Shown here: piece by piece, positions 29,179-38,334 of the stretch | How the letters are laid out: the number at the start of each line of letters is the position of its first letter | How positions within the stretch are numbered: position 1 is the first letter of the stretch | Assembly (NCBI GenBank): GCA_943788425.1 | Contig: CALSQF010000001.1 | Coordinates: 62,001 to 126,000 of the forward strand | Direction of reading: 5' to 3' | DNA length: 64,000 nt | Source: an uncultured Planktomarina sp. | Lineage (GTDB): Bacteria > Pseudomonadota > Alphaproteobacteria > Rhodobacterales > Rhodobacteraceae | The notes under the pieces: model-generated | What the model was told of the DNA's origin: nothing | The model's database searches: none | What the model saw: only the letters and a program-made list of their open reading frames with translations | Made by a program: the position numbers and the translations under genes

Positions 29179-30768
29179 ATGTTCGCAGACTTAAAAGACA
29201 AATATACAGCCGTGAGCGGCCGTCAGATTATCAGCTTATTTGATGACCAAAGAGCCGCTGAATTTTCGGTGCAGGCCGATGGTTTGTTTTTCGACTACTC
29301 CAAAACCAATATTGATGATGAAACTCGAGATATGCTTTTGGCACTCGTCGACAAGGTCGATTTACTGCGTAAACGCGCTGCGATGTTTTCAGGCGAAAAA
29401 ATTAATATCACCGAAGATCGCGCGGTTTTGCACACCGCTTTGCGCCGCACATCTGGTCCGCTCATGGTGGAGGGCTGCGATGTGATGGAGCAGGTTCTGA
29501 CCACGCGCGCGCGCATGCTGGAATTTGCCGAGGCCGTACGATCTGGAGAAGTGAAAGGGCAGGGTGGTGCCTATACGGATGTGGTGAATATCGGCATTGG
29601 CGGCTCCGATTTGGGTCCTGCTATGGCCTGTTTGGCACTCAAACCCTACGCAGGAATCCCTCGGTGCCATTTTATCAGCAATGTGGATGGCGCTCATGTG
29701 ACGGATGTTTTGGAGAGTTTGAATCCTCGCACCACTTTGGTGATTGTGGCATCCAAAACTTTTACCACGATCGAAACTCTCACCAATGCTCAGACAGCCT
29801 TGCGCTGGATGGCTGAGGCGGTGGAGCGGCCGGCCGATCAATTTGTGGCCCTGAGTACCGCAGAGGATAAGACTTCTGCCTTTGGGATTGCCGCACATCG
29901 TATCTTTGGTTTTGAAGATTGGGTCGGTGGACGTTATTCGGTTTGGGGCCCGATTGGCCTGAGTCTGGCCATTGCCATTGGGGCAGAGCATTTCCGAGCG
30001 TTTTTAAGTGGTGCTGAGGCAATGGATGCGCATTTCCAAACTACGGCGGCGCAAGACAATTTGCCCATCATGTTGGCCTTGGTGGGAGTGTGGCATGCCC
30101 AGGTAGCTGGATATGCCACGCGCGCTGTGTTGCCCTATGAACAGCGCCTTTCTCGCTTTCCTGCGTATCTACAGCAGCTTGAAATGGAGTCTAATGGCAA
30201 GGGCGTGGGGATCGACGGCCAAGACCTCACGGATCCCTCTGGGCCAATTGTTTGGGGAGAGCCGGGCACAAATGGGCAGCATGCCTTTTATCAATTGATC
30301 CACCAAGGCCAGCATATCATTCCGTGCGAATTTATGGTGGCCACCGAGGGCCATGAGTCAAAATTATCTCATCAACACCAATTGCTTCAGGCCAATTGCT
30401 TGGCGCAATCACAGGCATTGATGCTCGGGCGGGACCTGCCCACAGCGTTGAAGATTGCAGAAGGCAAAGGGTTTGAAGGCGCGGAATTGGAGCGCCAAGC
30501 CCGGCATCGGGTATTTAAAGGCAACCGCCCGTCCACGACATTGGTCTATCCCAAACTCACGCCCTTTTGTCTTGGACAGCTGATTGCACTCTATGAACAC
30601 CGGGTCTTTGTCGAAGGGGTGATCCTTGGGATTAATTCTTTCGATCAATGGGGTGTTGAGTTGGGCAAGGAATTGGCCACTGCTTTGGAACTGGTGCTCA
30701 AAGGCAGCCATGCCGGGGGAGAAAATGACCCCTCAACATTGAACCTTGTGGCACAGCTGCGCGCTTAA
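29179..30768 (+). CDS. pgi: Glucose-6-phosphate isomerase
   Basis: Interconverts glucose-6-phosphate and fructose-6-phosphate. The 529-residue sequence has both family signatures: VGGRYSVWGPIGLSLAIAIG and GVILGINSFDQWGVELGKEL, plus the catalytic Glu in LEMESNGKGVG and His/Lys residues near HQGQHIIPCEF and SHAGGENDPS. Third gene of the zwf operon. Its stop TAA shares TTAA (30765-30768) with the stop of the convergent oxidoreductase gene. Confidence 0.97.
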   Translation: MFADLKDKYTAVSGRQIISLFDDQRAAEFSVQADGLFFDYSKTNIDDETRDMLLALVDKVDLLRKRAAMFSGEKINITEDRAVLHTALRRTSGPLMVEGCDVMEQVLTTRARMLEFAEAVRSGEVKGQGGAYTDVVNIGIGGSDLGPAMACLALKPYAGIPRCHFISNVDGAHVTDVLESLNPRTTLVIVASKTFTTIETLTNAQTALRWMAEAVERPADQFVALSTAEDKTSAFGIAAHRIFGFEDWVGGRYSVWGPIGLSLAIAIGAEHFRAFLSGAEAMDAHFQTTAAQDNLPIMLALVGVWHAQVAGYATRAVLPYEQRLSRFPAYLQQLEMESNGKGVGIDGQDLTDPSGPIVWGEPGTNGQHAFYQLIHQGQHIIPCEFMVATEGHESKLSHQHQLLQANCLAQSQALMLGRDLPTALKIAEGKGFEGAELERQARHRVFKGNRPSTTLVYPKLTPFCLGQLIALYEHRVFVEGVILGINSFDQWGVELGKELATALELVLKGSHAGGENDPSTLNLVAQLRA

Positions 30769-31850
30769 AGCTCCACAACCCGGTTCTCCAGCGCCGAAAG
30801 CTGGGCCGCTTGCCCCATTCGCACGGCCCAAATTCCATCGGTCAGGCTGACCTCTGGCACCGCGCCTTGCAAGACAACCTTTTGAAACCTTTGATGTTGA
30901 TAAAAGGTTGAACCATTGTGATCACCCGCTGCAAGCAGCGTTTTGGGCACGGGGGTGTCGATCCGGCGTGGGCCCATCGGGCAGCGCGGGCTGATTACAA
31001 CATGAGGGACGGGCGGGGATGCCATGTGTGCTGGCCAAAACCGCGCCGGACCAGGCACATTGCAGGCAATCTTCCCTTTAGGACCAACGGCGTGAATTTC
31101 CTCCTGATATTCTGAACCTTCTGCGAACATGCTCAACTCTAGCATGGCGCGGGCCCCGCTCGCAAAATCCATGATCACATAACCAGAATCCCAGATGTCT
31201 GAACGTCGCCCCTCATAGACCTCATCGAGGTGATTCACTTCCTGGCCAGCGCTGGCCATCACCCGTATTGGGTCGGATTTCAAAATCAGCCGCATGAGAT
31301 CAAAGAAATGGCAACATTTTTCGACCAATGTGCCACCAGAATTTTGATTGAATCGATTCCAATCGCCAACTTTTGGCAGAAACGGAAAGCGATGCTCGCG
31401 AATGGTGAGCATTTTGATCCCGCCCGTGACGTCTTCGGCTTGATCAATCAGCGCCGCAACAGGCGGCATATAGCGATACTCCATCGCAACCCAAACTGGG
31501 GCGGGATAGGTTTGCGCCAAGGCAGTGGCTTGCGCCAAATCAGTGGGATCGGTGAAGAGGGGTTTTTCGCATAAGATTGGCAAAGCACGCTGGGCTGCAA
31601 TCTGTTGCAGCTGCTGCATATGGCAGTGATTGGGGCTGACGATGACCAGGCAATCAAGGGCTTCGAAAGTTAAGAGTGCGCCCAAACTTTCAACCATTGT
31701 GGCGTTTGGCAAGGCCTTCGCCGCGCGTGCGCGCATTTGAGAGTCCGGTTCAAACACGACCGTAATCTGCGTGTCGTCTAACAGCTCAATGTTGCGAATA
31801 TGCTCCTGGCCCATCATGCCGCAGCCAATTAATCCATAGCGTAGTTCCAT
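30765..31850 (-). CDS. Gfo/Idh/MocA-family oxidoreductase
   Basis: A 361-residue NAD(P)-dependent dehydrogenase of the sugar/polyol family. N-terminal Rossmann domain with GLIGCGMMGQEHIRNI, then the hallmark CEKPLFTD (EKP loop, catalytic Lys) and the C-terminal alpha/beta domain with KCCHFFDLMRL, where the His of the active site lies. It ends nine bases from the GntR gene on the same strand (GntR first), so regulator and enzyme probably form one unit. Substrate unknown. Confidence 0.88.
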   Translation of the reverse strand: MELRYGLIGCGMMGQEHIRNIELLDDTQITVVFEPDSQMRARAAKALPNATMVESLGALLTFEALDCLVIVSPNHCHMQQLQQIAAQRALPILCEKPLFTDPTDLAQATALAQTYPAPVWVAMEYRYMPPVAALIDQAEDVTGGIKMLTIREHRFPFLPKVGDWNRFNQNSGGTLVEKCCHFFDLMRLILKSDPIRVMASAGQEVNHLDEVYEGRRSDIWDSGYVIMDFASGARAMLELSMFAEGSEYQEEIHAVGPKGKIACNVPGPARFWPAHMASPPVPHVVISPRCPMGPRRIDTPVPKTLLAAGDHNGSTFYQHQRFQKVVLQGAVPEVSLTDGIWAVRMGQAAQLSALENRVVEL

Positions 31851-31859
31851 TATCTGTCC

Positions 31860-32573
31860 TTACTTGATACGAGCGACATAGCGTGAAACGGAAGGATCGT
31901 ACCAATTTCTTGAAAACTCGAGGGCGGCGCCTGTGTTGGCCCATGCGATTCTTTCGACATAACCGGCCGTTTCTCCTGGACGCAGACCAAATTGATCTAC
32001 ACCCCAGGTTGGTGTTGGGGCAAAAGACACGCGATCTTCGGCCCGGACGATCCAAAGTCCAAAACGGGTTTGATAGGTGTGATAGAGCGATTCTGAAATT
32101 TCTTCGGGCGCGATATGATCGGCCACTGAACCATCAAGCCAGATCTCTTCTAGAGCCGCGGGCTGGTGATCCAAAAACCGCAGGCGGCGAAACCGAAAAG
32201 CTGCTGGGTTTGCCCCAAAATAGGGAGCATCTATTGGTTTTGGAAGCCGGTCAACCGACAAAATATGCGCGGTGGGAAGGCCGGCCCCACTCAGAGATTC
32301 CAACCTAAAAAATGAATAAATATTCGCGGTTTGTGGAGCGATATTAATGTAATTTCCTGATCCTTGGACACGGCGCAAAAGATTTTGATCTTGCAGACGG
32401 TTCAAGGCTTTACGCAGCGTGCCAACCGCCACGCCAAATTCTGCCGCCATAGTGCGTTCCGGCGGCAAGCGTTCTCCATCAAGCCATTGCCCCGCGGTGA
32501 TGCGCCGCGCGATAGCTTCGCTGATCTGCACATAGGTTGGCAATGCGCCGGGTGAGGGGTGTGGACTGGCCAT
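31860..32573 (-). CDS. GntR-family transcriptional regulator (HutC/UTRA type)
   Basis: A 237-residue repressor-type protein. N-terminal winged helix (about 10-75) with YVQISEAIARRITAGQWLDGERLPPERTM-type residues, shown as GERLPPERTMAAEFGVAVG and LRKALNRLQDQNLLRRVQG. The C-terminal half (about 90-237) is a UTRA ligand-binding domain (LEEIWLDGSVAD, AGYVERIAW). It starts 83 bases from the divergent flavin monooxygenase gene, so it likely controls both directions from that short gap; I could not pick a clear operator there. Confidence 0.88.
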   Translation of the reverse strand: MASPHPSPGALPTYVQISEAIARRITAGQWLDGERLPPERTMAAEFGVAVGTLRKALNRLQDQNLLRRVQGSGNYINIAPQTANIYSFFRLESLSGAGLPTAHILSVDRLPKPIDAPYFGANPAAFRFRRLRFLDHQPAALEEIWLDGSVADHIAPEEISESLYHTYQTRFGLWIVRAEDRVSFAPTPTWGVDQFGLRPGETAGYVERIAWANTGAALEFSRNWYDPSVSRYVARIK

Positions 32574-32656
32574 GGGGGTGAAGATTGATACACTATTGAT
32601 TTACGTCTTGATGTGAGATTTAAACGTGAAATGCAAGTCTTCTTTTTGAGATCACA

Positions 32657-33811
32657 ATGACCGTCGTTCCTATAACATCCGCTGATCTGAAGGCGGCCGA
32701 AGTCTCTTGGTTTTCGGCCCTGTGTTCTGATGACTACCGATATCTGGGCGTGCCTGATGGCACATTGCGCTCCTCATGGGCCCATTGTAGCAAAATTGTT
32801 CAGCAGTCAGAGACCAATGGCTTTCGCAATATTCTGTGCCCATCCTCTTATCAGGTTGGGCAGGATACTTTGTCTTTCGTGGCTGGATGCGCACCGATCA
32901 CCGAGAACATAAATATGCTAGCGGCTATTCGCTGTGGAGAGATGCAGCCCATTATGTTGGCGCGAACCGTTGCAACTTTGGATCACATGCTCAAAGGGCG
33001 TTTGACCTTGAATGTGATTTCGTCGGATTTCCCGGGCCAAAAGGAACCGAGCCCCTATCGTTATCAAAGATCGCGGGAAGTGGTACAGATACTAAAGCAA
33101 GCCTGGACGGCAGATGAGATAAATTTTGAGGGTGAAATTTATAATTTCCAAGGGGTCAGCACAGAACCGGCGCGGCCCTATCAACAAAACGGCGGCCCGC
33201 TGCTTTACTTTGGCGGTTACTCTCCCGATGCGGTCGAACTTTGCGCCGAACATTGTGATGTCTATCTGATGTGGCCCGAGTCTCGCGAAGATTTGAGCCA
33301 AAGGATGCAGGCGGTCGATGCGCGGGCAAAGACTTATGGGCGAACGTTGGATTACGGGCTGCGCGTTCACATGATCGTGCGCGATTCGGAGCAAGAAGCG
33401 CGTGAGTTTGCACAGGAATTGGTCTCGAAACTCGACGATGAAACCGGCAGCGTCATCCGCAGCCGGGCCTTAGATAGTGGATCTTATGGGGTGTCGCGGC
33501 AAGCGCGGAATCGAGATTTGGCTGATATGGATGGGTTTATCGAACCGCATTTGTGGACCGGGGTAGGGCGGGCGCGCTCGGGCTGCGGCGCCGCACTTGT
33601 GGGATCTGCCGATCAAATATTGTCCGAGCTCGAAGCCTATCAAAAAATGGGCATGCGATCATTTATCTTTTCAGGCTATCCGCATTTGGAAGAATGTGAC
33701 TATGTTGGCAAGTTGGTTTTGCCTGAATTAAAAACTTGTTCTCTGCCACATGAATATGGTCGAGTTCCTGCAGACTCCCCTTCAACACCTCTTGGAATTG
33801 GACCCCGGTAA
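32657..33811 (+). CDS. LLM-class flavin-dependent monooxygenase (SsuD-like)
   Basis: A 384-residue member of the bacterial-luciferase-like TIM-barrel family, closest in layout to FMNH2-dependent alkanesulfonate monooxygenase. Seen: FRNILCPSSYQVGQDTLSF, RTVATLDHMLKGRLTLNVI, PYRYQRSREVVQILKQAW and GGYSPDAVELCAEHCDVYL. The sulfonate role is not certain; no flavin reductase or sulfonate ABC transporter is nearby, whereas a TRAP transporter is. It is divergent from GntR and lies two bases before the aldo/keto reductase. Confidence 0.85.
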   Translation: MTVVPITSADLKAAEVSWFSALCSDDYRYLGVPDGTLRSSWAHCSKIVQQSETNGFRNILCPSSYQVGQDTLSFVAGCAPITENINMLAAIRCGEMQPIMLARTVATLDHMLKGRLTLNVISSDFPGQKEPSPYRYQRSREVVQILKQAWTADEINFEGEIYNFQGVSTEPARPYQQNGGPLLYFGGYSPDAVELCAEHCDVYLMWPESREDLSQRMQAVDARAKTYGRTLDYGLRVHMIVRDSEQEAREFAQELVSKLDDETGSVIRSRALDSGSYGVSRQARNRDLADMDGFIEPHLWTGVGRARSGCGAALVGSADQILSELEAYQKMGMRSFIFSGYPHLEECDYVGKLVLPELKTCSLPHEYGRVPADSPSTPLGIGPR

Positions 33812-33813
33812 TA

Positions 33814-34698
33814 ATGGAACGTATTTCTTTGAGCGATAACGTCACGCTGAGCCGCTTGGTCTATGGAATGTGGCGGCTTGCTGATGACCAAAATACCAGC
33901 CCTTCTCATGTTCAGGCAAAAATTGAAGCCTGTTTGATCCAGGGTATCACGACGATGGATCAAGCCGATATTTATGGTGGTTATGAGGCGGAAGAGGTAT
34001 TGGGGAATGCTCTGCGCGCCGCGCCGCAGCTGCGTGACCAGATTGAAATTGTTACGAAATGCGATATTTTGGTTGGGGCTGGGCGATATGCCAGTACACG
34101 TATCAAACATTACGACACTTCGGCGGCTCATATAGCGGCTTCTGTCGACCACTCCCTGCGTTTGATGGGTATAGATTACATTGATCTTTTATTGGTTCAT
34201 CGTCCAGACCCACTGATGGACCACTGGGAGACAGGTGCTGCCTTGGATATGGCAGTGAAATCAGGTAAAGTGCGCAGTGTTGGGGTTTCAAATTTCAAAT
34301 CGCATGATTGGTCTTTGCTGCAATCTGCAATGCAGAGCCCTTTGGTCACCAATCAAATTGAAATCAGCGTGCTTGAAAATAGTGCTTTTACAAATGGTGA
34401 TTTAGCCTTTTTGCAAGAACGTAATTTACCGGCAATGGCTTGGTCTCCACTCACAGGTGGTGCTTTGTTTTCTGGAGAAAATTCTCGACTTTTGGCATTG
34501 CTGTCCGATTTGGGGCAGGGTGACGCTGCAGCTGCAGCTGTGGCATGGCTCTTGGCGCATCCGTCCAAGATAGTGCCAGTGCTTGGAACCAATAATCTAA
34601 ACCGTATCAAAAAACTTGGTTCTGCCCTAAATATAAGCATTAACAGAGAAACTTGGTTCGAGATCTATACCTGCGCCATTGGGCAAGAGGTGGCGTAA
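33814..34698 (+). CDS. Aldo/keto reductase
   Basis: A 294-residue NADPH-dependent reductase of the YdhF-like group. The catalytic tetrad is present: Asp and Tyr in TMDQADIYGGYEAEEVLG, Lys in IEIVTKCDIL, His in IDLLLVHRPDP. The C-terminal cofactor loop is VPVLGTNNLNRIKKLG. It starts two bases after the flavin monooxygenase stop, so the two are cotranscribed and may act in sequence. A broken paralogue lies at 39.8-40.5 kb, on the far side of the TRAP block. Confidence 0.92.
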   Translation: MERISLSDNVTLSRLVYGMWRLADDQNTSPSHVQAKIEACLIQGITTMDQADIYGGYEAEEVLGNALRAAPQLRDQIEIVTKCDILVGAGRYASTRIKHYDTSAAHIAASVDHSLRLMGIDYIDLLLVHRPDPLMDHWETGAALDMAVKSGKVRSVGVSNFKSHDWSLLQSAMQSPLVTNQIEISVLENSAFTNGDLAFLQERNLPAMAWSPLTGGALFSGENSRLLALLSDLGQGDAAAAAVAWLLAHPSKIVPVLGTNNLNRIKKLGSALNISINRETWFEIYTCAIGQEVA

Positions 34699-34771
34699 TG
34701 ACCCTAAAAAGCAAATTACTGCGAAACATATTAAGAGTTCGAAATGCTCTCATAAAGTTTGTATTAGCATC

Positions 34772-35359
34772 ATGACTTTGTTTTTTTTATTGCTGCAGCC
34801 ATTTCAATTTTTTAATGACTTAGCGGGTCGTATTGGACGTTTTATATCTGTAATCGCCTTGGCGATGATGGTTTTTGTTATTTTGCTTCAGGTATTTTGT
34901 CGTTACATTTTAAACAATGCATTGCCATGGCCTGATGAAGCAGCACGTTTTCTTATGCTATGGTTAACCAGCCTGATGGCACCAATTGCGCTGCGCCAAA
35001 GCGGCTTTGTGGCAATTGATACACTTCATCGATACTTTTCAAGCCATTTAGTTTCAGCAATTGCTTTATTATTATCATTAATTTCCTTAATTGTGCTTTT
35101 AGTAGCTTTTCAATTAGGCTGGAAACACGTCGGTTCTGGATCGATGTTTTCGAGTGCCTCATTAAAAATACCGTTGTATTTAATTGGCTTGAAAACGATA
35201 AAAATGAGCCTTTTTTATATGTACCTGTCTTTGTTTACAGGAGTGACTTTAATGATATTTGTTAATATTGAGATGATTTTACGCCAACTTTTATTAATAA
35301 TAGATAAAAATATCTTCCTTAGGCCTATTCCGAACCTAGAAATTGAAAGGATAGACTAA
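34772..35359 (+). CDS. TRAP transporter small membrane subunit (DctQ type)
   Basis: A 195-residue inner-membrane protein with four hydrophobic segments (roughly 20-45, 52-72, 95-115 and 137-160). It has the DctQ feature LQVFCRYILNNALPWPDEAARFLMLWL. It pairs with DctM to form the sodium-dependent uniporter fed by the DctP binding protein. I chose ATG 34772 because upstream codons are polar and without support. The DNA is clearly AT-richer than the genes to the left. Confidence 0.9.
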   Translation: MTLFFLLLQPFQFFNDLAGRIGRFISVIALAMMVFVILLQVFCRYILNNALPWPDEAARFLMLWLTSLMAPIALRQSGFVAIDTLHRYFSSHLVSAIALLLSLISLIVLLVAFQLGWKHVGSGSMFSSASLKIPLYLIGLKTIKMSLFYMYLSLFTGVTLMIFVNIEMILRQLLLIIDKNIFLRPIPNLEIERID

Positions 35360-35388
35360 TTTTACTGTGGTTTCTCCCCCTCTTTTTA

Positions 35389-36648
35389 GTGTTTTTAATC
35401 GTAGGGTTACCTGTGTTTTTTGGCTTGCTTGCAGCACCGGGATTATTGTTGTGGTTGAACGGCCAAGAACGAGACATTGGTCTATTATACAGAAATGTGT
35501 ATAACGGTATTGATAGCTTCCCTTTAATGGCAATACCTTTTTTTATGCTTGCCGGAGAGCTGATGAACCGGGGTGGTATTACTGGAAGATTAGTTGAATT
35601 TTCGCAAGCTATGCTTGGCCATTTGCGAGGCGGATTGGCACACGTCAACATTCTATCTTCTATGTTGTTTGCAGGTTTGTCAGGCTCAGCTGTGGCCGAC
35701 ACTTCGGCATTAGGTTCAATGTTAATACCTGCGATGGAAAAGCAAGGTTACTCGCGTCGTTTTGCTGCTGCCATTACTGCTGCTAGCTCCGTCATTGGAC
35801 CAATTATACCACCATCTGGAATAATGATAATATACGCATATGTCATGGGAGAAAGCGTGGCTGCATTGTTTTTGGCTGGAATTGTACCCGGTATTTTAGT
35901 CGGTTTAGGATTGATGATTACTGTAAAATTTATGGCTGACCGATATGATTTTCCAGTGGCCAGCAATAAGTACAGTTGGAATGAAAGAGGGAAAGCTAGC
36001 CTGAAAGCGTTTTTTCCGCTTTTAACGCCTATTATAATTTTAGGTGGAATTCTTGGCGGCGTGTTTACTCCCACGGAAGCCGCGGCGGTTGCAGTTGGAT
36101 ATGCAACATTTATTGGCCTATTTGTGCTTAAGACCTTGCGTATAAAAGACCTCCAAAATGTACTAACGAAGGCTGCGATGACGTCGTCGGTAGTTTTGTT
36201 GTTAGTCGGAGCAGCAATGGCTTTTAAGACTGTTGTTAGCCTTAGCCATGCGCCGGAAATTCTGGCTGTCTACATTGTTTCTTTGTCCAATAATCCTCTA
36301 GTATTGCTGTTTTTAATTAACATTTTACTTTTTATAGTCGGAATGTTTCTTGACGCCGGTCCTGCTATTATCATTTTGGGCCCAATACTTGGCCCTATAT
36401 TTGTTAGCCTTGGCGTAGATCCCATCCATTTTGCAATAATTATGAGTGTTAATCTCACAGTAGGCCTAGCAACGCCGCCTATGGGGTTAGTCCTTTTCGT
36501 GGCATCATCAGTGTCAGGTGAGCGTGTTGAGGCTATCGCTAGAGCAATTATCCCATTCTTGTTGGTTGAAATATTAGTGATCTTTCTAATCACATATGTT
36601 CCCGCCATCTCGATGACCATCCCCCGTTTGACGGGGTTTTTAAACTAG
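35389..36648 (+). CDS. TRAP transporter large membrane subunit (DctM type)
   Basis: A highly hydrophobic protein of 419 residues from GTG 35389, with about 11-12 membrane segments. Family features: MLAGELMNRGGITGRLVEFS, SGSAVADTSALGSMLIPAM, GGVFTPTEAAAVAVGYA and NLTVGLATPPMGLVLFVA. The start is uncertain: the open frame extends to about 35347 without ATG, and codons from 35359 (ATT TTA CTG TGG) restore the missing half of the first helix, with AAAGGA eight bases before ATT. A non-standard or lost start is possible. Counted composition at 35881-35940 is 21 G+C in 60. Confidence 0.9.
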   Translation: MFLIVGLPVFFGLLAAPGLLLWLNGQERDIGLLYRNVYNGIDSFPLMAIPFFMLAGELMNRGGITGRLVEFSQAMLGHLRGGLAHVNILSSMLFAGLSGSAVADTSALGSMLIPAMEKQGYSRRFAAAITAASSVIGPIIPPSGIMIIYAYVMGESVAALFLAGIVPGILVGLGLMITVKFMADRYDFPVASNKYSWNERGKASLKAFFPLLTPIIILGGILGGVFTPTEAAAVAVGYATFIGLFVLKTLRIKDLQNVLTKAAMTSSVVLLLVGAAMAFKTVVSLSHAPEILAVYIVSLSNNPLVLLFLINILLFIVGMFLDAGPAIIILGPILGPIFVSLGVDPIHFAIIMSVNLTVGLATPPMGLVLFVASSVSGERVEAIARAIIPFLLVEILVIFLITYVPAISMTIPRLTGFLN

Positions 36649-36679
36649 ACCTTAACAACAAAAAACTAGGGAGGACAAC

Positions 36680-37738
36680 ATGCTAAAAGGTACAATTAAG
36701 TCACTTACTGTTGCTGCAATACTTGCAACAGGTGCAATCTCAGCTCAGGCTGCAGATTTCACAATTCGTGCTACAGCAAATTCAAATGAAAACGACGAGG
36801 ATTATGACGGCCTTATCGTTTTTAAAAATTATGTCGAGAGCGCGTCAAACGGGGCTATAGAAGTTGAATTATTTATTGGCACGCAGCTTTGCTCAAAAGG
36901 TGCTGAATGTCTTCAAGGTGTAGCCGATGGCTCTATAGATGTGTACATTTCCACGTCGGGTGGCGCGGCAGGGATTTTTCCATATGTTCAAGTACTCGAT
37001 TTACCATACTTAATGGCGGATGATCGTGTCGCAGAACATGTTTTATCGGGCGAATTCACGCGCACAGTCCGCAAAATGGCTCTTGAAAACTCTGGAGACA
37101 AAATTCGCTTGATGACAATCGGTAACACGGGTGGATGGCGTAACTTCGCCAATACTAAACGTCGTGTGCAAAGCCCGAGTGATATGGACGGCCTTAAGAT
37201 CCGTACTGTTGTCGCGGATTTGCCACAAGAATTAGTGCGGGCACTTGGTGCTTCTCCAACGCCCATCCCTTGGCCGGAACTTTTCACGTCCTTTCAAACA
37301 GGAGTTGTTGAAGGATCTAAAAATGGCATTACTGACATCATGGGCATGAAATTTCCTGATGCTGGTCTGCAATATGTAACTTTAGACGGTCACGCGTACA
37401 TGGGTGCACTTTGGTGGATGTCCAACGACAAGTTTATGTCACTACCAAATGACATGCGCACAATAGTGGTCGATGGTTTTGCTCAACTTCAGCAAGCAAC
37501 TTTTGCCTCACCCAAGCGTAAATCGATTCAAGCATATGCTGATTTTGTTGCAGGTGGTGGCGACCTCTATGTTCCAACACCAGAAGAAAAAGCTGCGTTC
37601 AAGAGTGCCGCGGCGCCAGTGTACGATTGGTTTAAGGCTAATGTTGATGGCGGAGAAGAGGTTTTTGACGCTCTAACATCCGCAGTAGCTGCAGCCGAAG
37701 CAGAACTAAATTCTGGTAGAGCGAGCGATATAAACTAA
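36680..37738 (+). CDS. TRAP transporter solute-binding protein (DctP type)
   Basis: A 352-residue periplasmic protein. The signal peptide is at residues 1-27 (ends ISAQAAD). Body features of the DctP family: LPYLMADDRVAEHVL, GNTGGWRNFANTKR and DLKIRTV-like residues (DGLKIRTVVADLPQ) followed by TPIPWPELFTSFQTGVVEG, the ligand-binding helix and hinge. Start ATG 36680 has GGGAGGA upstream. Ligand unknown; the neighbouring flavin monooxygenase and reductase hint at a small organic acid or sulfonated compound, but that is inference. A strong hairpin follows the stop. Confidence 0.93.
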   Translation: MLKGTIKSLTVAAILATGAISAQAADFTIRATANSNENDEDYDGLIVFKNYVESASNGAIEVELFIGTQLCSKGAECLQGVADGSIDVYISTSGGAAGIFPYVQVLDLPYLMADDRVAEHVLSGEFTRTVRKMALENSGDKIRLMTIGNTGGWRNFANTKRRVQSPSDMDGLKIRTVVADLPQELVRALGASPTPIPWPELFTSFQTGVVEGSKNGITDIMGMKFPDAGLQYVTLDGHAYMGALWWMSNDKFMSLPNDMRTIVVDGFAQLQQATFASPKRKSIQAYADFVAGGGDLYVPTPEEKAAFKSAAAPVYDWFKANVDGGEEVFDALTSAVAAAEAELNSGRASDIN

Positions 37739-37749
37739 CATTTCTGAAA

Positions 37750-37777
37750 GTGTCGCGCGAGTTTGTTCGCGCGACAC
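37750..37777 (+). terminator. Strong hairpin after the TRAP binding-protein gene
   Basis: GTGTCGCGCGA and TCGCGCGACAC form an 11-bp perfect stem with a 6-base loop, 12 bases after the dctP stop. No T-run follows, so it may act as an RNA 3'-end stabiliser as much as a terminator. Confidence 0.6.
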
Positions 37778-37824
37778 AACTATTAAAGTCGTCTATAAAA
37801 ACTTAATGTTGAATGGTAAGGAGC

Positions 37825-38334
37825 CTATTTAAATGGATAAAGCCAAACTCTATAATCATCGATTAAAAGATGTGCTTTAGCTATCTGATCGCTGGACATT
37901 TTTTTAACGACCTCCTCCTGACTTATCATCGCATCAGGGTCATTGCCAATTGCGGACAAAACATACCACATGTAAGCTCTCGTCAGATCTATCGAGGGCA
38001 TTCCGAGTCCGACTTCATAATACCATGCCACTCCCGATTGTGCTCCTGGATGTCCTTTCATTGCTGCTCGCAAATACCATTCAAAAGCGCGTTCGTAGTC
38101 TTGTTCAACACCAAGCCCCATCGCATACATTATGCCAATGAGCTCTTCCGCTTCGGCGTTTCCAGAACGAGCAGCAGGCCAAAGAGCCGCACGAGCCTCC
38201 ATAAATTTGCCAGCCTCCATCAAATCACGGGCTTCCTCAAGCTCTGCCTGCGCCATAGATCCAATAAAACTAACAAATATAAAAATCTGGGTGATAATTG
38301 CCCTACGCAAAAATTGTGGCCAAAAATACTTCAA
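37825..38334 (-). CDS. Secreted Sel1-repeat protein
   Basis: A 169-residue protein with an N-terminal signal peptide (ends GSMAQAE) and two Sel1/TPR-like repeats at about residues 60-130 (AEELIGIMYAMGLGVEQDYE, then GVAWYYEVGLGM). Sel1 repeats mediate protein contacts. Start codons are TTG: 38334 has a weak AGGG upstream, and 38310 is an alternative with a shorter leader. The 5' end overlaps or abuts the divergent cytochrome gene, so they may share control. Its job is unknown; a periplasmic partner of the cytochrome is a guess. Confidence 0.75.
   Translation of the reverse strand: MKYFWPQFLRRAIITQIFIFVSFIGSMAQAELEEARDLMEAGKFMEARAALWPAARSGNAEAEELIGIMYAMGLGVEQDYERAFEWYLRAAMKGHPGAQSGVAWYYEVGLGMPSIDLTRAYMWYVLSAIGNDPDAMISQEEVVKKMSSDQIAKAHLLIDDYRVWLYPFK

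Noticed and set aside
37870-38313. Long N-terminal extension of the cytochrome frame, open from 37870
   Set aside because: It runs antisense across the Sel1 gene, has no protein features, and precedes a clear signal peptide.
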